This document shows positions 25,169 through 34,239 of a stretch of DNA of 64,000 nt, in pieces. Location: positions 62,001 through 126,000 of the forward strand of contig CBDEVQ010000025.1 of the NCBI GenBank assembly GCA_965243605.1, given 5' to 3'. The position numbers were made by a program, and so were the translations under genes. The notes under the pieces are model-generated. The model ran no database searches. It was not told the origin of the DNA and worked only from the letters and a program-made list of their open reading frames with translations. The DNA comes from JBMYYR01 sp965243605 (GTDB taxonomy: Bacteria > Bacteroidota > Bacteroidia > Flavobacteriales > CAJXXR01). The first letter of the stretch is position 1, and each line of letters opens with the position of its first letter.

Positions 25169-27568
25169 ATGAGTAAAAAAGAAACAACAAAAAATAAGAC
25201 ATTCAAAAGTGTAAAAGACAAACTTGAATTTGTTCAAAAGAGTTGTTATGAAACTGAATTATTCGAAGATTTAGCTGTCCTCTTTAAGCAGAAAGGATTT
25301 AACAATGTTAGAATTAATCACGGACCAAATGAGTTCGGAAAGGACCTCGTTTTCTCAAGATATGATGAAGACTTTGAAGAAGATAAATGGTATGCAGTAA
25401 TTGTAAAAAACAAACCAGCAACTCAAAATGATTTTGTTAAGGGTAATGAAATAGCAAATCAAATTAATGTTGCTCTTTCTGAACCATACACGAATCCAAA
25501 AGGCGAGAACAAAATAGTTTCTAAACTTTTCATAGTTATTAATGGATCGGTTACACCAAATGCTACAAGATTAATTTCCAAATTTATTGAACCAAGCATA
25601 TTATCAAACATCAAAATATGGGATTATCAAGCACTTAAGGAACAAATTGAAAGGCATACAAAAGAATCATTTTTAGACAACAATGAACCTTTTTTAAATT
25701 TATATATAACTGAGCAAAAAAAGAGATTGTCAGACATTAGTATATCAAATAATGTATTTGATATGAAGTTTGATGACATTGACCAAATATTTGTGAATGT
25801 TCAAACAACTTACTCTAGAGAATTAAAAAAGATAAACAATTACATAACGTATGATAAAAGCGATAGTAAGTTTAAAGAGGAAGATATTGAAGGTTCTAAT
25901 GAAATACTAAATTCTAATAAAAACTTTATAATACACGGGATTCCGACTAGTGGTAAAACATTATTTCTAAAAAGGATAGGATTAAAGGCTTTAAATTCAA
26001 ACAAACCAAAACCAAATGCAGTATTCTATTTTGATTTACAAAATCATTCAGCATTAGAAATTGATATTAACGTTTTAATTAAAAATCAGTTTAAAGAGTT
26101 AACTAAAGGCGAGGAATTCGATAAAAGTGAATTTTCAAAAACTATTTTGCTTTTTGATTCAATAGATTTTATTAAAGATTCAGAAATCCGATTATCGATA
26201 TATCAGCTTATAGAAGAATTCAGTAAAGAAAATTTGGTCAATAATTATCAAATTATTATTGCTACTAGAAGTTTTAACTTTATACAAAGCCAAGAATTAT
26301 TCAAAGATTTTAAGGATTCCGAGCTACTTCCTTTTAACTTTAAACAGGCAATGACCCTTGTAAAAAAAATCATTCCAAACAACAACAGTAAAACAAATAA
26401 CTTTCTTACTGCGTTGAAAAACTCAATGCTAAATACCACATTACAGAGAACGCCATTATCTTTAACACTTTTAGCGATATTATATCGTGATGACAAAATT
26501 GACTTAAAAGAATTACCTGCTAATATATTTTCTCTATACGATCTATTTACTGATGTCTATTTGGATAAATGGGATTCAACAAAAGGTCTTACCCAACTAT
26601 ATAAATATGAGCAAACTAAAAACATTTTAGCATTCATAGCATTTTACTTGCATAAACTTGGGTGGAATTCAATAAGTCAAGATGATTTAAAAACATTTTT
26701 TATTACATTAAGAGAAAAATATAATTATGATGAATTAAATGATATTGACAACTTCATAGTTCACTTAAAATCAAGAAATGGTGTATTTAACTTTGAGGAA
26801 GTTAATAGTTCTTTTAGCTTTTTCAATCACTATTTCCAAGAGTATTTTGCTAGTTTGTGCATAGAAGATGAAGATGATGAAATTTTAATTGATAATTTTT
26901 TTAATAACTGGTGGAGTAACTCTTTAGTTTTTTACTGTGGTAAAAACCCAAAGAGCAACAAACTACACAAAACAATAATTGAAAAAATTATTCCTATTGA
27001 TTCAGCACAAAAAGTTGCTTACATAAATAATCATTCTAAATGTTTGCAAGCTAGTCACGCTATCGCAATTGAAAATAGAACTTCTGTTGTAAACAAGTTA
27101 ATTGTAGAATTTGACAGTCTTTTCAAATCGATTTATAAGGAGGCGGAAGAAAATCCAAGTTCTGTAATAAACCAACTACCTTTTGTAAATATAATCAACC
27201 AAAGCAAGAGTCTTTTTGATTCTGTTTTTGGTTCCAAACATATTGCTACCAAAGAAACTATTGAGTTTTTTGAAAAAATATTATTAGATGACAAGAACAA
27301 CCTTTCCAATATTACCAATTACAATATAGCCTATTTTTTAGCTTTTAATAATAATTCTGTTTTCCCATTTGAAATATTCGCTGATTTGATTAAAGATGAT
27401 ATTGTTTGGACTAGGATACTATATGTTGATGTCAACTTCTTAAAAATGAAAAATAAAATTGATGACAAGAAGTATTTAAGAATAAAAAGAAAAATGAATA
27501 AGAATAAATTCCTAATTCAACATATACTTAAGAATAGTGTCACAGAAAAAAACAAGCTTAAGGAATAA
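25169..27568 (+). CDS. Cassette gene, NACHT-type NTPase with restriction-endonuclease-like head
   Basis: 799 residues. Residues ~25-145 look like an Mrr/REase fold: FEDLAVLFKQKGFNNV, GPNEFGKDL (Asp59) and WYAVIVKNK (Lys80); the usual Gln/Glu two residues before the lysine is Ile78, so cutting activity is uncertain. Residues ~240-420 form the NTPase: P-loop GIPTSGKT (257-264), Walker B ILLFDSID (326-333) and IIIATRS. A later FNHYFQEYFAS is the helical motif seen after NACHT modules. Such nuclease-NACHT proteins are anti-phage STAND-like sensors in other bacteria; here the role is inferred. The C-terminal ~200 residues, presumably the sensor, are not recognised. It is by far the longest cassette gene in the array. 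Confidence 0.75.
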   Translation: MSKKETTKNKTFKSVKDKLEFVQKSCYETELFEDLAVLFKQKGFNNVRINHGPNEFGKDLVFSRYDEDFEEDKWYAVIVKNKPATQNDFVKGNEIANQINVALSEPYTNPKGENKIVSKLFIVINGSVTPNATRLISKFIEPSILSNIKIWDYQALKEQIERHTKESFLDNNEPFLNLYITEQKKRLSDISISNNVFDMKFDDIDQIFVNVQTTYSRELKKINNYITYDKSDSKFKEEDIEGSNEILNSNKNFIIHGIPTSGKTLFLKRIGLKALNSNKPKPNAVFYFDLQNHSALEIDINVLIKNQFKELTKGEEFDKSEFSKTILLFDSIDFIKDSEIRLSIYQLIEEFSKENLVNNYQIIIATRSFNFIQSQELFKDFKDSELLPFNFKQAMTLVKKIIPNNNSKTNNFLTALKNSMLNTTLQRTPLSLTLLAILYRDDKIDLKELPANIFSLYDLFTDVYLDKWDSTKGLTQLYKYEQTKNILAFIAFYLHKLGWNSISQDDLKTFFITLREKYNYDELNDIDNFIVHLKSRNGVFNFEEVNSSFSFFNHYFQEYFASLCIEDEDDEILIDNFFNNWWSNSLVFYCGKNPKSNKLHKTIIEKIIPIDSAQKVAYINNHSKCLQASHAIAIENRTSVVNKLIVEFDSLFKSIYKEAEENPSSVINQLPFVNIINQSKSLFDSVFGSKHIATKETIEFFEKILLDDKNNLSNITNYNIAYFLAFNNNSVFPFEIFADLIKDDIVWTRILYVDVNFLKMKNKIDDKKYLRIKRKMNKNKFLIQHILKNSVTEKNKLKE

Positions 27569-27576
27569 AGCTGAAC

Positions 27577-27660
27577 GCACAACATTGGCTATAATTAATA
27601 CGGGTTTTAGTGCTTAACTCAAAGTTTGTGCATATTTATTAAGTCCACCAAATCTTTTGA
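27577..27660 (+). other. attC left half (site 12, split)
   Basis: AGCTGAACGCACAAC just after the NACHT stop is nearly the full complement of the cassette's own start GTTGTGGGTCAGCT. The matching right half is displaced to 28372-28480 by the transposase fragment. Confidence 0.65.
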
Positions 27661-27886
27661 TTTGGCTTTAGAACAAATAAAGGTTAATAGGTACAATGAT
27701 ATATCAATAAGAAATGATTAGTCTTATCACTCCTTAAAACAGGGGTTTTTATCTGTATTTGGGTTGATGTAAATTATTACTTTTGGTCTTTCGATTTTTT
27801 AGTTAATAGTTCTATGATCTTTAATTCAAGACGTCAATTTCTTATTGTAACATTAAATATGTTTATTATTTAATATAAATATAGAG

Positions 27887-28360
27887 TTGTATATTCAAAA
27901 TTCTAAGAAACTGATGGGTGAAAAGAAATCTCGAGTGGTTATTGCATTTGAATACCGAGATGGTAAATCTGGTAGGGGTTATGCTAAAGTAATTCAAGAT
28001 TATAGCTCAAAATCACTAAAACCAATTTTTGATGCTCATATCAAGTCAGATGCCAGTATTTTAGCCGATGGATGGAGTGGATACAAGCCATTAATTGAAG
28101 AATATCCCAATCTAAATCAGACTCTATCAGAGAATGGAAAGAATTTTAAAATGCTTCATATACAAATTAGAAACTTTAAGAATTGGCTCAGAGGTGTTCA
28201 TTCTTATTGTAATAAGGAATATTTACAAAAATATATCGATGAATACTTCTTTAGGTATAACAGAAGAAATCATAGAAAGTCCATTTTAGATAAAATTATT
28301 GAACGTTTTGTTCAACATAAACCAGCAATAAGTAAGGATATTAGAATTGTCGAGATTTAA
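27887..28360 (+). pseudogene. IS1595-family (ISXO2-like) transposase, C-terminal fragment
   Basis: About 157 residues without an ATG start. SRVVIAFEYRDGKSGRGYAK, DASILADGWSGYKPL and the end YIDEYFFRYNRRNHRKS are the DDE-domain landmarks of ISXO2-like transposases. The N-terminal zinc-ribbon part and first catalytic Asp are missing, and no terminal inverted repeats were found, so the element is dead. It splits an attC. Confidence 0.75.
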
Positions 28361-28371
28361 ATGGGTAACCC

Positions 28372-28480
28372 TATTAAAAGATATAATTAGTTTTAGTGAA
28401 GAATAACTAAATACACAATAACATATAAGAGATATAAACTTGCCTTTTAGTAAAAAGGTTATTATATACACGTGTTGTAA
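28372..28480 (+). other. attC right half (site 12, split)
   Basis: AAAAGATATAATTAGTTTTAGTG onward to core GTTGTAA (28474-28480), almost the same as the right part of site 2. Confidence 0.7.
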
Positions 28481-28944
28481 GCCATTTGACGATCTACTAT
28501 GAAAAGATATTTAATCTTACTAATTTTTATTTCTAATTTCTGTTTAGCTCAAACCGAAAAACAACCTGAATATGAAAAAAATGACTTACGTCTTAATTTA
28601 AAACTTCCTCATATAAATCATTTGTCGTTAAAACCAAATGAAAATTTTAGAGATGACCAATTTGGATTTAATGGCTATGGATTAGGTATTGAGTATAGTT
28701 ATAAAGAGAATAGGTTTTTAGAAACAAGTTTTTCTTTTGTTCTGACATTCGAATTACCTTTTCCAGCACCTGTTGATAAAGAATACAACAAATCCTTATA
28801 TTCCTATTTTATAAGTACAACGGATAATATTATTCATAAGCGTTTTACTTTTGGGTACGGAATCAATTATTCAGTGAATTATTGGAGTGAATGGTATCGT
28901 GATTTAGGAACGGTTGATATTCCTACAAAATTTGGTAGAAAAAG

Positions 28945-29811
28945 TTAAGCCACTCGTTTAATTTGTTTGTATCTTAATTCTTGTTCTTTTTCGGTAGGTG
29001 TTTTGTAGTCTAGAGTAGAGTGTAATCTAGAGTTATTATACCAGTTCATATATTTAAAGATTTCGGTCTCCAAATGTTTCTTAGATTCAAATGTAATGAG
29101 GTAGCATAGTTCAGTTTTAATTGTTTTAAAAAAAGACTCGGCAACGGCATTATCCCAGCAATTTCCTTTTCTACTCATAGATTGTTTCGCTTTTGTATTT
29201 AAGTTAATAATCTGTTTAAAATCATCACATGTATATTGTACTCCACGATCCGAGTGTAATATAAAGTCATCTTCTATATTTCGATTTAATCGCGCATGTT
29301 TCCAAGCTGTAATAACAGTATCTGTAGCTGTTAGATTAGAACTTACAGACCACCCTACAACCTTACGGTCTGCTAAATCAATCATTGTAGTTAAATATTG
29401 CCAGGTCTGATTAACTTTGATATAAGTAATATCCGATACCCATACTTTCCCAAGTTCTAATACCTCAAAATTCCGATCTAAATGATTTTCTTCTACTCTA
29501 TGACTATGATTTGAGTCCGTTGTATTAGTAAATTTCCTACGTGTCTTAGAATATAGCCCCATTTCTTTCATCAATCTAGAAATATAAGACCTCGAGTAAA
29601 AAACACCTTTTCTCTCTAGAGCTTTTTGGAGTTTAGGAGCTCCGTACAATCCTCTATTTTCTGCATAAACCGCTTGAATAGACTCTTTTAATTCTATTGT
29701 GATGCTAGAACGTTCTATATCTAGCCTACGTTTCCATGAATAATACGCATTAGAACTTATATTTAAAGACTTACACATCTTCTCGACACAATAGGTTGCT
29801 GAATATTCCAA
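28945..29811 (-). CDS. IS3-family transposase OrfB (copy 1)
   Basis: 288 residues, rve-type integrase core with DDE residues in VWVSDITYIKV, FILHSDRGVQYT and NAVAESFFKTIKTE. The N-terminal part has an HTH_21-type helix (GLYGAPKLQKAL). The frame has no ATG start; translation is most likely as an OrfAB fusion by -1 slippage on AAAAAAG, since the -1 frame from there is open into this one. Confidence 0.9.
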   Translation of the reverse strand: MEYSATYCVEKMCKSLNISSNAYYSWKRRLDIERSSITIELKESIQAVYAENRGLYGAPKLQKALERKGVFYSRSYISRLMKEMGLYSKTRRKFTNTTDSNHSHRVEENHLDRNFEVLELGKVWVSDITYIKVNQTWQYLTTMIDLADRKVVGWSVSSNLTATDTVITAWKHARLNRNIEDDFILHSDRGVQYTCDDFKQIINLNTKAKQSMSRKGNCWDNAVAESFFKTIKTELCYLITFESKKHLETEIFKYMNWYNNSRLHSTLDYKTPTEKEQELRYKQIKRVA

Positions 29812-29813
29812 AA

Positions 29814-30119
29814 TTATAGCGTACCTGTTCTGTCTTTCTTGGAGAAAATGCTTACTGCCTTTTTTAAGATGTCACGTTCCATGGTTACATCTTTTAATTT
29901 TTCTTTTAAATGCTTTAGTTCTTTTTGTTCATCAGTCAAAGCTGCATTGCCTCTGCCCGTAAAACTGGGACGCTTTGGGTTTAAATATTCTCGACGCCAA
30001 CGATATAACATATTCAAATTTATTGAATATTCAGACGATAAGCTAGACATCGATTGTCCGCCTTTGTATAAATCCATTATCATTAACTTAAAGGATTCTT
30101 CGTAAGTACTTCTCTTCAT
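29814..30119 (-). CDS. IS3-family transposase OrfA (copy 1)
   Basis: 101 residues: HTH_Tnp_1-type DNA-binding domain (MKRSTYEESFKLMIMDLYKG, MLYRWRREYL) followed by a leucine-zipper-like helix (LKHLKEKLKDVTMERDILKK) used for multimerisation. The slippery heptamer lies at the codons for LKK. Confidence 0.9.
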   Translation of the reverse strand: MKRSTYEESFKLMIMDLYKGGQSMSSLSSEYSINLNMLYRWRREYLNPKRPSFTGRGNAALTDEQKELKHLKEKLKDVTMERDILKKAVSIFSKKDRTGTL

Positions 30120-30385
30120 AACTGCTAAAATAAGTTTTGTCTTAACTTACTCTACCAACAAAGGTAGAAATACCAGGTAAACCTACCAACAACAGAAAAA
30201 ACAACTTATGAAAACAGGAGTTTAGGAGTAACACTAAATTCTTATTATAGAATTGGAAAAACTTTAAATGTTGGATTTATTTACAGACTGTCATTATTCA
30301 ATTTGGATCATGGATTTGATTTGACCTATGAACATCTAATAAATTTAGAGTTAAATTGGAGAATTAAATTGTTTAATCTGAGAAA

Positions 30386-30516
30386 ATAAAAAATACGAGT
30401 CCACTCGATTATTTATAAAGATATAAATAGTTTTAGTGAAAAAAAATAAACGATAAAGTATAAGCGATATTGAACGTTCCTTTTGGTAGAAAGGTCGCTA
30501 TATTCAAATGTAATGT
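30386..30516 (+). other. attC site 13 (core mutated)
   Basis: Long-type inner block and palindrome top CCTTTTGGTAGAAAGG, but the core reads GTAATGT (30510-30516) instead of GTTATGT. The cassette's far end has ACATAAC, the complement of the unmutated core, which shows the change was secondary. Confidence 0.7.
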
Positions 30517-30528
30517 GCAATTCCAAAA

Positions 30529-31260
30529 ATGAGAGAGTTAAAACAAATATATTGTAATAAAACCAGCGACTTACCTACCATAGAAGTTATCAAAGAAGAG
30601 TTGAAAAATAACGATCGAATAAGAATAGATTATAATTCTAAATTTAAATTCCGATTTCGAAAAAACTTAAAAAAATATATTGAAAATATTAATCAAAATC
30701 TCAATGTTGAAATTCACAAGGGAGAATTTAAAGACCTGAAGTTTTATAATATCTATAGTTTATTTTCAGACATAGAAATTGAAGAAAACTCTAGGGAATT
30801 AGAAAAAGCTATTAAAAGTTACAGGTTAACGTCTGAAAAACTGATATTGGAATTTGAGGAAAAATATGAATACAGTTTTATAGATTCAAAAAAAACATTT
30901 CTAGAAATAAAGAAAGTATTAGAACTTGATGAAAATAAATTATCAAAAAATTGGAGATATAATTTCCACGGAGGAGATATATGCTTTTCAAATTCTAAAA
31001 CAGGGCAAGTTGTAGATATAAATTTAAAATTTGATGGCTATTATGGTGTATTAGACTTATGGTTCTTTCAATACTACATGGAAACAACAAAAGAGTTTAA
31101 ATTATTAAGTCATAATTATAAAGACAATACCCCTAAGTTGATTCAAACACTCAACTTGCTTAAAGAAAAAGGAAAAGTTAAATCAATTAAATCAGAGTTA
31201 TTTGGCTCGGACAAGCTGATTTGGAATAAAAAAGCACATAACAATGGTGGCTATAATTAA
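30529..31260 (+). CDS. Cassette gene, unknown 243-residue protein (possible DUF6896-like end)
   Basis: The N-terminal two thirds is lysine-rich and helical (NSKFKFRFRKNLKKYIENIN, SRELEKAIKSYRL). The end carries NWRYNFHGGDICFSN, VDINLKFDGYYGVLDLWFF, a pattern of 'HGxG ... FD-x-W' type I associate loosely with DUF6896. It may be an immunity or toxin-related protein, but nothing decisive is seen. The stop overlaps the next attC left core. Confidence 0.5.
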   Translation: MRELKQIYCNKTSDLPTIEVIKEELKNNDRIRIDYNSKFKFRFRKNLKKYIENINQNLNVEIHKGEFKDLKFYNIYSLFSDIEIEENSRELEKAIKSYRLTSEKLILEFEEKYEYSFIDSKKTFLEIKKVLELDENKLSKNWRYNFHGGDICFSNSKTGQVVDINLKFDGYYGVLDLWFFQYYMETTKEFKLLSHNYKDNTPKLIQTLNLLKEKGKVKSIKSELFGSDKLIWNKKAHNNGGYN

Positions 31261-31608
31261 TACTGACTATAAAAGAATAACTTAAAGCAAAATATTTATA
31301 TTTAGCTTGGTAATAAACCGAAACCTAATTACTTATCAACTGCTCCCCTAATCATAGGAACTTCAAGGTATTATGATTCGAGTAATAATTTAGTAAATTC
31401 AAAAAATGATGCTGACGACTTAACTGAAAAATTTAAGCTCTTCTTACTAAAACCCTTAGACTATTGAAATAAACAATAAAAAATACGAGTTCACTCTGTT
31501 ATTTAAAAGATATAATTAGTTTTATTGAAAATAACTAAACTAACAATAACATATAAGCGATATAAACGTACCTTTTGGTAAAAAGGTCACTATATACAAG
31601 TGTTGTGC
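31236..31608 (+). other. attC site 14 (very long or composite)
   Basis: Left core ACATAAC at 31236-31242 with AATGGTGGCTATAATTAATA; inner block from 31460; right core GTTGTGC at 31602-31608. About 220 bp of unexplained AT-rich sequence separates the two arms. No gene is seen between 31261 and 31691. Confidence 0.6.
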
Positions 31609-31691
31609 GTCATGTCCAAGCAGTTAGGTTAAACAGTATTAAAGTTTGAAATATTAAGTATCTTTGTTAAAAAGAAAACGCAAGTTAAACA

Positions 31692-32915
31692 ATGGCAAAA
31701 CTTAAAATTAGAAATGTAGGTCCTATTAAAGTCGGTCTAGAATCAAATAATGGTTTTATTGATTTTAAAGGAGTAACAATTTTTATTGGAAATCAAGGAA
31801 GTGGAAAAAGCACGATTGCTAAATTATTTTCAACACTCAGTTGGTTAGAAAAAGCCCTTGTAAGAAAAGATTTTACTGAGAATTATATTACTAAATATAA
31901 TCGTTTTCAAAAAAAGTTTTTAGCATATCAAAATATTCATAATTATTTAACAACTGAATCATATATCGAATATATTGGAGATGCATATAGCTTAAAATAT
32001 ACCAAAGGTCAGTTGTATGTAAAAAGACTTAAAGAAGTAGGTTATAGTTTTCCCAAGATTATGTATGTTCCAGCAGAAAGAAACTTGGTAAGTTCTATTG
32101 AAAGATTAGAAAAAATTAAAAACTTACCTTCCCCGCTATATACTTTCTACGATGAGTATGCTGATGCTAAAAATGAATTTTCAGACGGAATTGATTTACC
32201 TATATTAAATTCAAAAGTTACTTTTAGTAAACAAGGAAAATCTATGTTGGTTGGCGAAGATTATCAAATCAATTTAGTTGAAGCTTCAAGTGGATTCCAT
32301 TCTCTAGTGCCATTGATAGTAGTTACACAATATCTATCTAAAATCATAAAAAAGGAATTAAGCAAATCGCGTAAAGAATTTAGCCGAGAGGAAGAGATTA
32401 AACTGAGAAATACAATTCAACGTTTGTTAAATCGTAAGGATATTAATGATGAAGTTTTCCGAATTGCTCTTGAGCAAATATCTGCAAGAAATACTTATAA
32501 TAGCTTTATAAATATCGTTGAAGAACCAGAACAAAATCTTTTTCCAGAATCGCAGAGACTTATACTTAACAGTCTATTAAAGTATCATAATGAAAAAGAT
32601 AGTAATAGATTAGTGATTACTACACATAGTCCATACATTATCAACTACTTGACTTTAGCAATAAAAGCTAATTCAGTCTATAAAAAGGCTAATTCGGAAA
32701 GTCAGTTAATCCAATTATCTGAAATAGTTCCACAAGAATCTACATTAGTTGGTTCGAAAGTTTCAATTTATGAACTCAATGAATCTATGGGGCAAATTAA
32801 AACTTTAGAAAAATATAAGGATTTACCATCTGATGAAAATTACTTAAATAATCAATTGGAAGAATTTAATAATCTTTTTGTTCAACTTCTAGAATTAGAG
32901 AATAATGCCAATTAA
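31692..32915 (+). CDS. Cassette gene, OLD/ABC-like AAA ATPase
   Basis: 407 residues. N-terminal strand MAKLKIRNVGPIK as in SMC/OLD/RecF-type ATPases, Walker A GNQGSGKST (33-41), a signature-like EASSGFHSL (197-204), Walker B INIVEEPEQNLFP (Glu277/278) and the H-loop ITTHSPYI (about 309-316). It lacks a TOPRIM domain, unlike OLD nucleases. It overlaps the next gene by 11 bp, so the two are translated together. ATPase-nuclease pairs of this sort act in phage defence elsewhere; that role is inferred here. It is not PARIS, because the partner is not DUF4435-like, nor Septu, because there is no HNH motif. Confidence 0.75.
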   Translation: MAKLKIRNVGPIKVGLESNNGFIDFKGVTIFIGNQGSGKSTIAKLFSTLSWLEKALVRKDFTENYITKYNRFQKKFLAYQNIHNYLTTESYIEYIGDAYSLKYTKGQLYVKRLKEVGYSFPKIMYVPAERNLVSSIERLEKIKNLPSPLYTFYDEYADAKNEFSDGIDLPILNSKVTFSKQGKSMLVGEDYQINLVEASSGFHSLVPLIVVTQYLSKIIKKELSKSRKEFSREEEIKLRNTIQRLLNRKDINDEVFRIALEQISARNTYNSFINIVEEPEQNLFPESQRLILNSLLKYHNEKDSNRLVITTHSPYIINYLTLAIKANSVYKKANSESQLIQLSEIVPQESTLVGSKVSIYELNESMGQIKTLEKYKDLPSDENYLNNQLEEFNNLFVQLLELENNAN

Positions 32916-33396
32916 TTTCTTTCAAAATTGTTGTAAAACAGAGTCAAATAAAATTGAATTCGGTCTTTGTGATGATATCGTTAATTCGCCTGCATATATA
33001 GACGAAATTGATAAATCAAAATGGATTGGTATTGTCAAAAATCCTGATGAAAAAGATGTTGATTTTTTTGCAATAGATAATTGTGTTGTCATTATAAGAG
33101 CAGATGGCACAGATGAAAGCAAATGTGAGGGAGTTCTTAAAGAGGGTTCAAATTTAATTTTTGTTGAATTGAAGGAACGAGGCAGTAGTGGATGGTTTAA
33201 AAAAGGAAGAGAACAAATAACAGTAATAATTCAAATTTTTAAGCAAAATTATAATATTTCAGATTACAATTCTGTTAGAGCATTTGTTTGTAATAACCTT
33301 AAACCCAATTCACATTCAGGAAGAGCTGCTAATATTCAAAGATTTTATGATGATACTGGATTTATTTTAAAAGACCAGCAAGAGATTACTATATAA
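32905..33396 (+). CDS. Cassette gene, putative PD-(D/E)XK-like nuclease partner of the ATPase
   Basis: 163 residues. Central strands CVVIIRADGTDESKCEG and NLIFVELKERGSSGWF give an E...E-L-K arrangement (Glu75, Glu88, Lys90), followed by a helix with KKGREQITVIIQIF; this is the common order of a small PD-(D/E)XK fold. Starts inside the end of the ATPase gene. The C-terminus (RAFVCNNLKPNSHSGRAANIQRF) is basic. Assignment to a nuclease fold is by pattern only. Confidence 0.55.
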   Translation: MPINFFQNCCKTESNKIEFGLCDDIVNSPAYIDEIDKSKWIGIVKNPDEKDVDFFAIDNCVVIIRADGTDESKCEGVLKEGSNLIFVELKERGSSGWFKKGREQITVIIQIFKQNYNISDYNSVRAFVCNNLKPNSHSGRAANIQRFYDDTGFILKDQQEITI

Positions 33397-33426
33397 AAAA
33401 ATAGTAATTCGAAATAAAACACGAAC

Positions 33427-33559
33427 GCACAACAATGTATAAAAATAATTGCTTGGTCTGTGTGTACTCGGAAAATCCTGCGGATTTTCCTCTGGTTCGT
33501 TTTTGTTTGCTAAATTAGTAACTTAACCACGCAACTATTCTTATACGTAAACGTTGGGC
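33427..33559 (+). other. attC site 15 (133 bp)
   Basis: GCACAAC (33427-33433) + AATGTATAAAAATAATTGC; GCAACTATTCTTATA + core GTTGGGC (33553-33559). The loop contains GAAAATCC-tgc-GGATTTTC. The cassette's start GTTGTGCGTC is complementary to its end GAACGCACAAC except for one extra base. Confidence 0.9.
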
Positions 33560-33576
33560 ATTATTAAATAAAAAAA

Positions 33577-34029
33577 GTGAATTGGTTTAAAAACAAAATA
33601 GAAAAACCACAATTTGATTTGGCTGAATACGGCAAGTTAAAGCTTAATAAGAATCGAAACGGATTTGAATGGAATGGGTATGTTAATATGCCAATTTCAA
33701 AAGCCTCGATTGAATTAACTATTGAAGTTGAAAATCAAAATGAACCTTCTAATGAACAAATTGAGCTGATTAAAGAATTTGAAAAAAGGTGGCAATTCAC
33801 GAGTCACAAATTGTTCGAGTATATGGAAGAGTGTTTTCGCGATTCGAAATGGGAAAAAGATAAAAATGAATTGCAGAAGATGTATTTCTTGTCTGCTATT
33901 GATTTAAAAAGAGAGAATTTTGAATGGTGGATTGTAATGGAACCAGAATTTGATGTTACTTCTATTTTCAACTTCTTGCCAAGATTCACTTTAAAGAATG
34001 ACGAAATAATTTGGAGTAATATAAAATAG
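33577..34029 (+). CDS. Cassette gene, unknown 150-residue protein (copy B)
   Basis: Near-identical to 22038-22490 (differences such as KPQFDL for KSQSDL and WNGYVN for WNRHVN near the N-terminus; the rest is the same). Starts with GTG 18 bp after the core GTTGGGC. Here the cassette is a clean single-gene unit with its own long attC, so this is the better template for the family. Confidence 0.7.
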   Translation: MNWFKNKIEKPQFDLAEYGKLKLNKNRNGFEWNGYVNMPISKASIELTIEVENQNEPSNEQIELIKEFEKRWQFTSHKLFEYMEECFRDSKWEKDKNELQKMYFLSAIDLKRENFEWWIVMEPEFDVTSIFNFLPRFTLKNDEIIWSNIK

Positions 34030-34038
34030 AATACGATT

Positions 34039-34234
34039 TGCTAACAATGTTTATAATTCATTGCTTGTTCTCGCCTACTTACGGAAATCCTAAGTCTATT
34101 GAAATAAACAAAAAAAAATACGCGTTCACTCGATTATTTAAAAGATATAATTAGTTTTAGTGAAAAATAACTTAATAAAAATAACATATAAACGTACCTT
34201 TTGGTAAAAAGGTCACTATATATAAGTGTTAGGC
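34039..34234 (+). other. attC site 16 (long, 196 bp)
   Basis: TGCTAAC (34039-34045) with AATGTTTATAATTCATTGC, inner block, top hairpin ACCTTTTGGTAAAAAGGT, core GTTAGGC (34228-34234). Confidence 0.85.
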
Positions 34235-34239
34235 AAAAT

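Larger units (their letters stand above)
28915..30175 (-). mobile_element. IS3-family insertion sequence, copy 1 (1,261 bp)
   Basis: Ends TGATATTCCTAC and (inverted) TGGTATTTCTAC form imperfect terminal repeats that extend over about 35 bp, with TG...CA tips. Flanked by the 3-bp target duplication GGT (28912-28914 and 30176-30178). It encodes orfA and orfB with a slippery AAAAAAG at 29859-29865. Copy 2 at 36173 encodes identical proteins. Confidence 0.95.
28499..30389 (+). pseudogene. Cassette gene copy B (barrel-like protein) interrupted by IS3 element
   Basis: The first 138 codons (28499-28914) repeat the gene at 11258 with very few changes. The IS then intervenes, and the rest of the coding sequence resumes at 30176 and ends with LFNLRK and stop at 30387-30389. 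Removing the IS and one copy of the 3-bp duplication GGT restores the frame of the intact copy. The apparent 149-residue product is an accident that reads into the IS end. Confidence 0.85.

Noticed and set aside
32905..33396. AriB of PARIS or HNH partner of Septu for the ATPase
   Set aside because: No DUF4435/TOPRIM motifs and no HNH motif; the E-L-K pattern fits a different nuclease fold.
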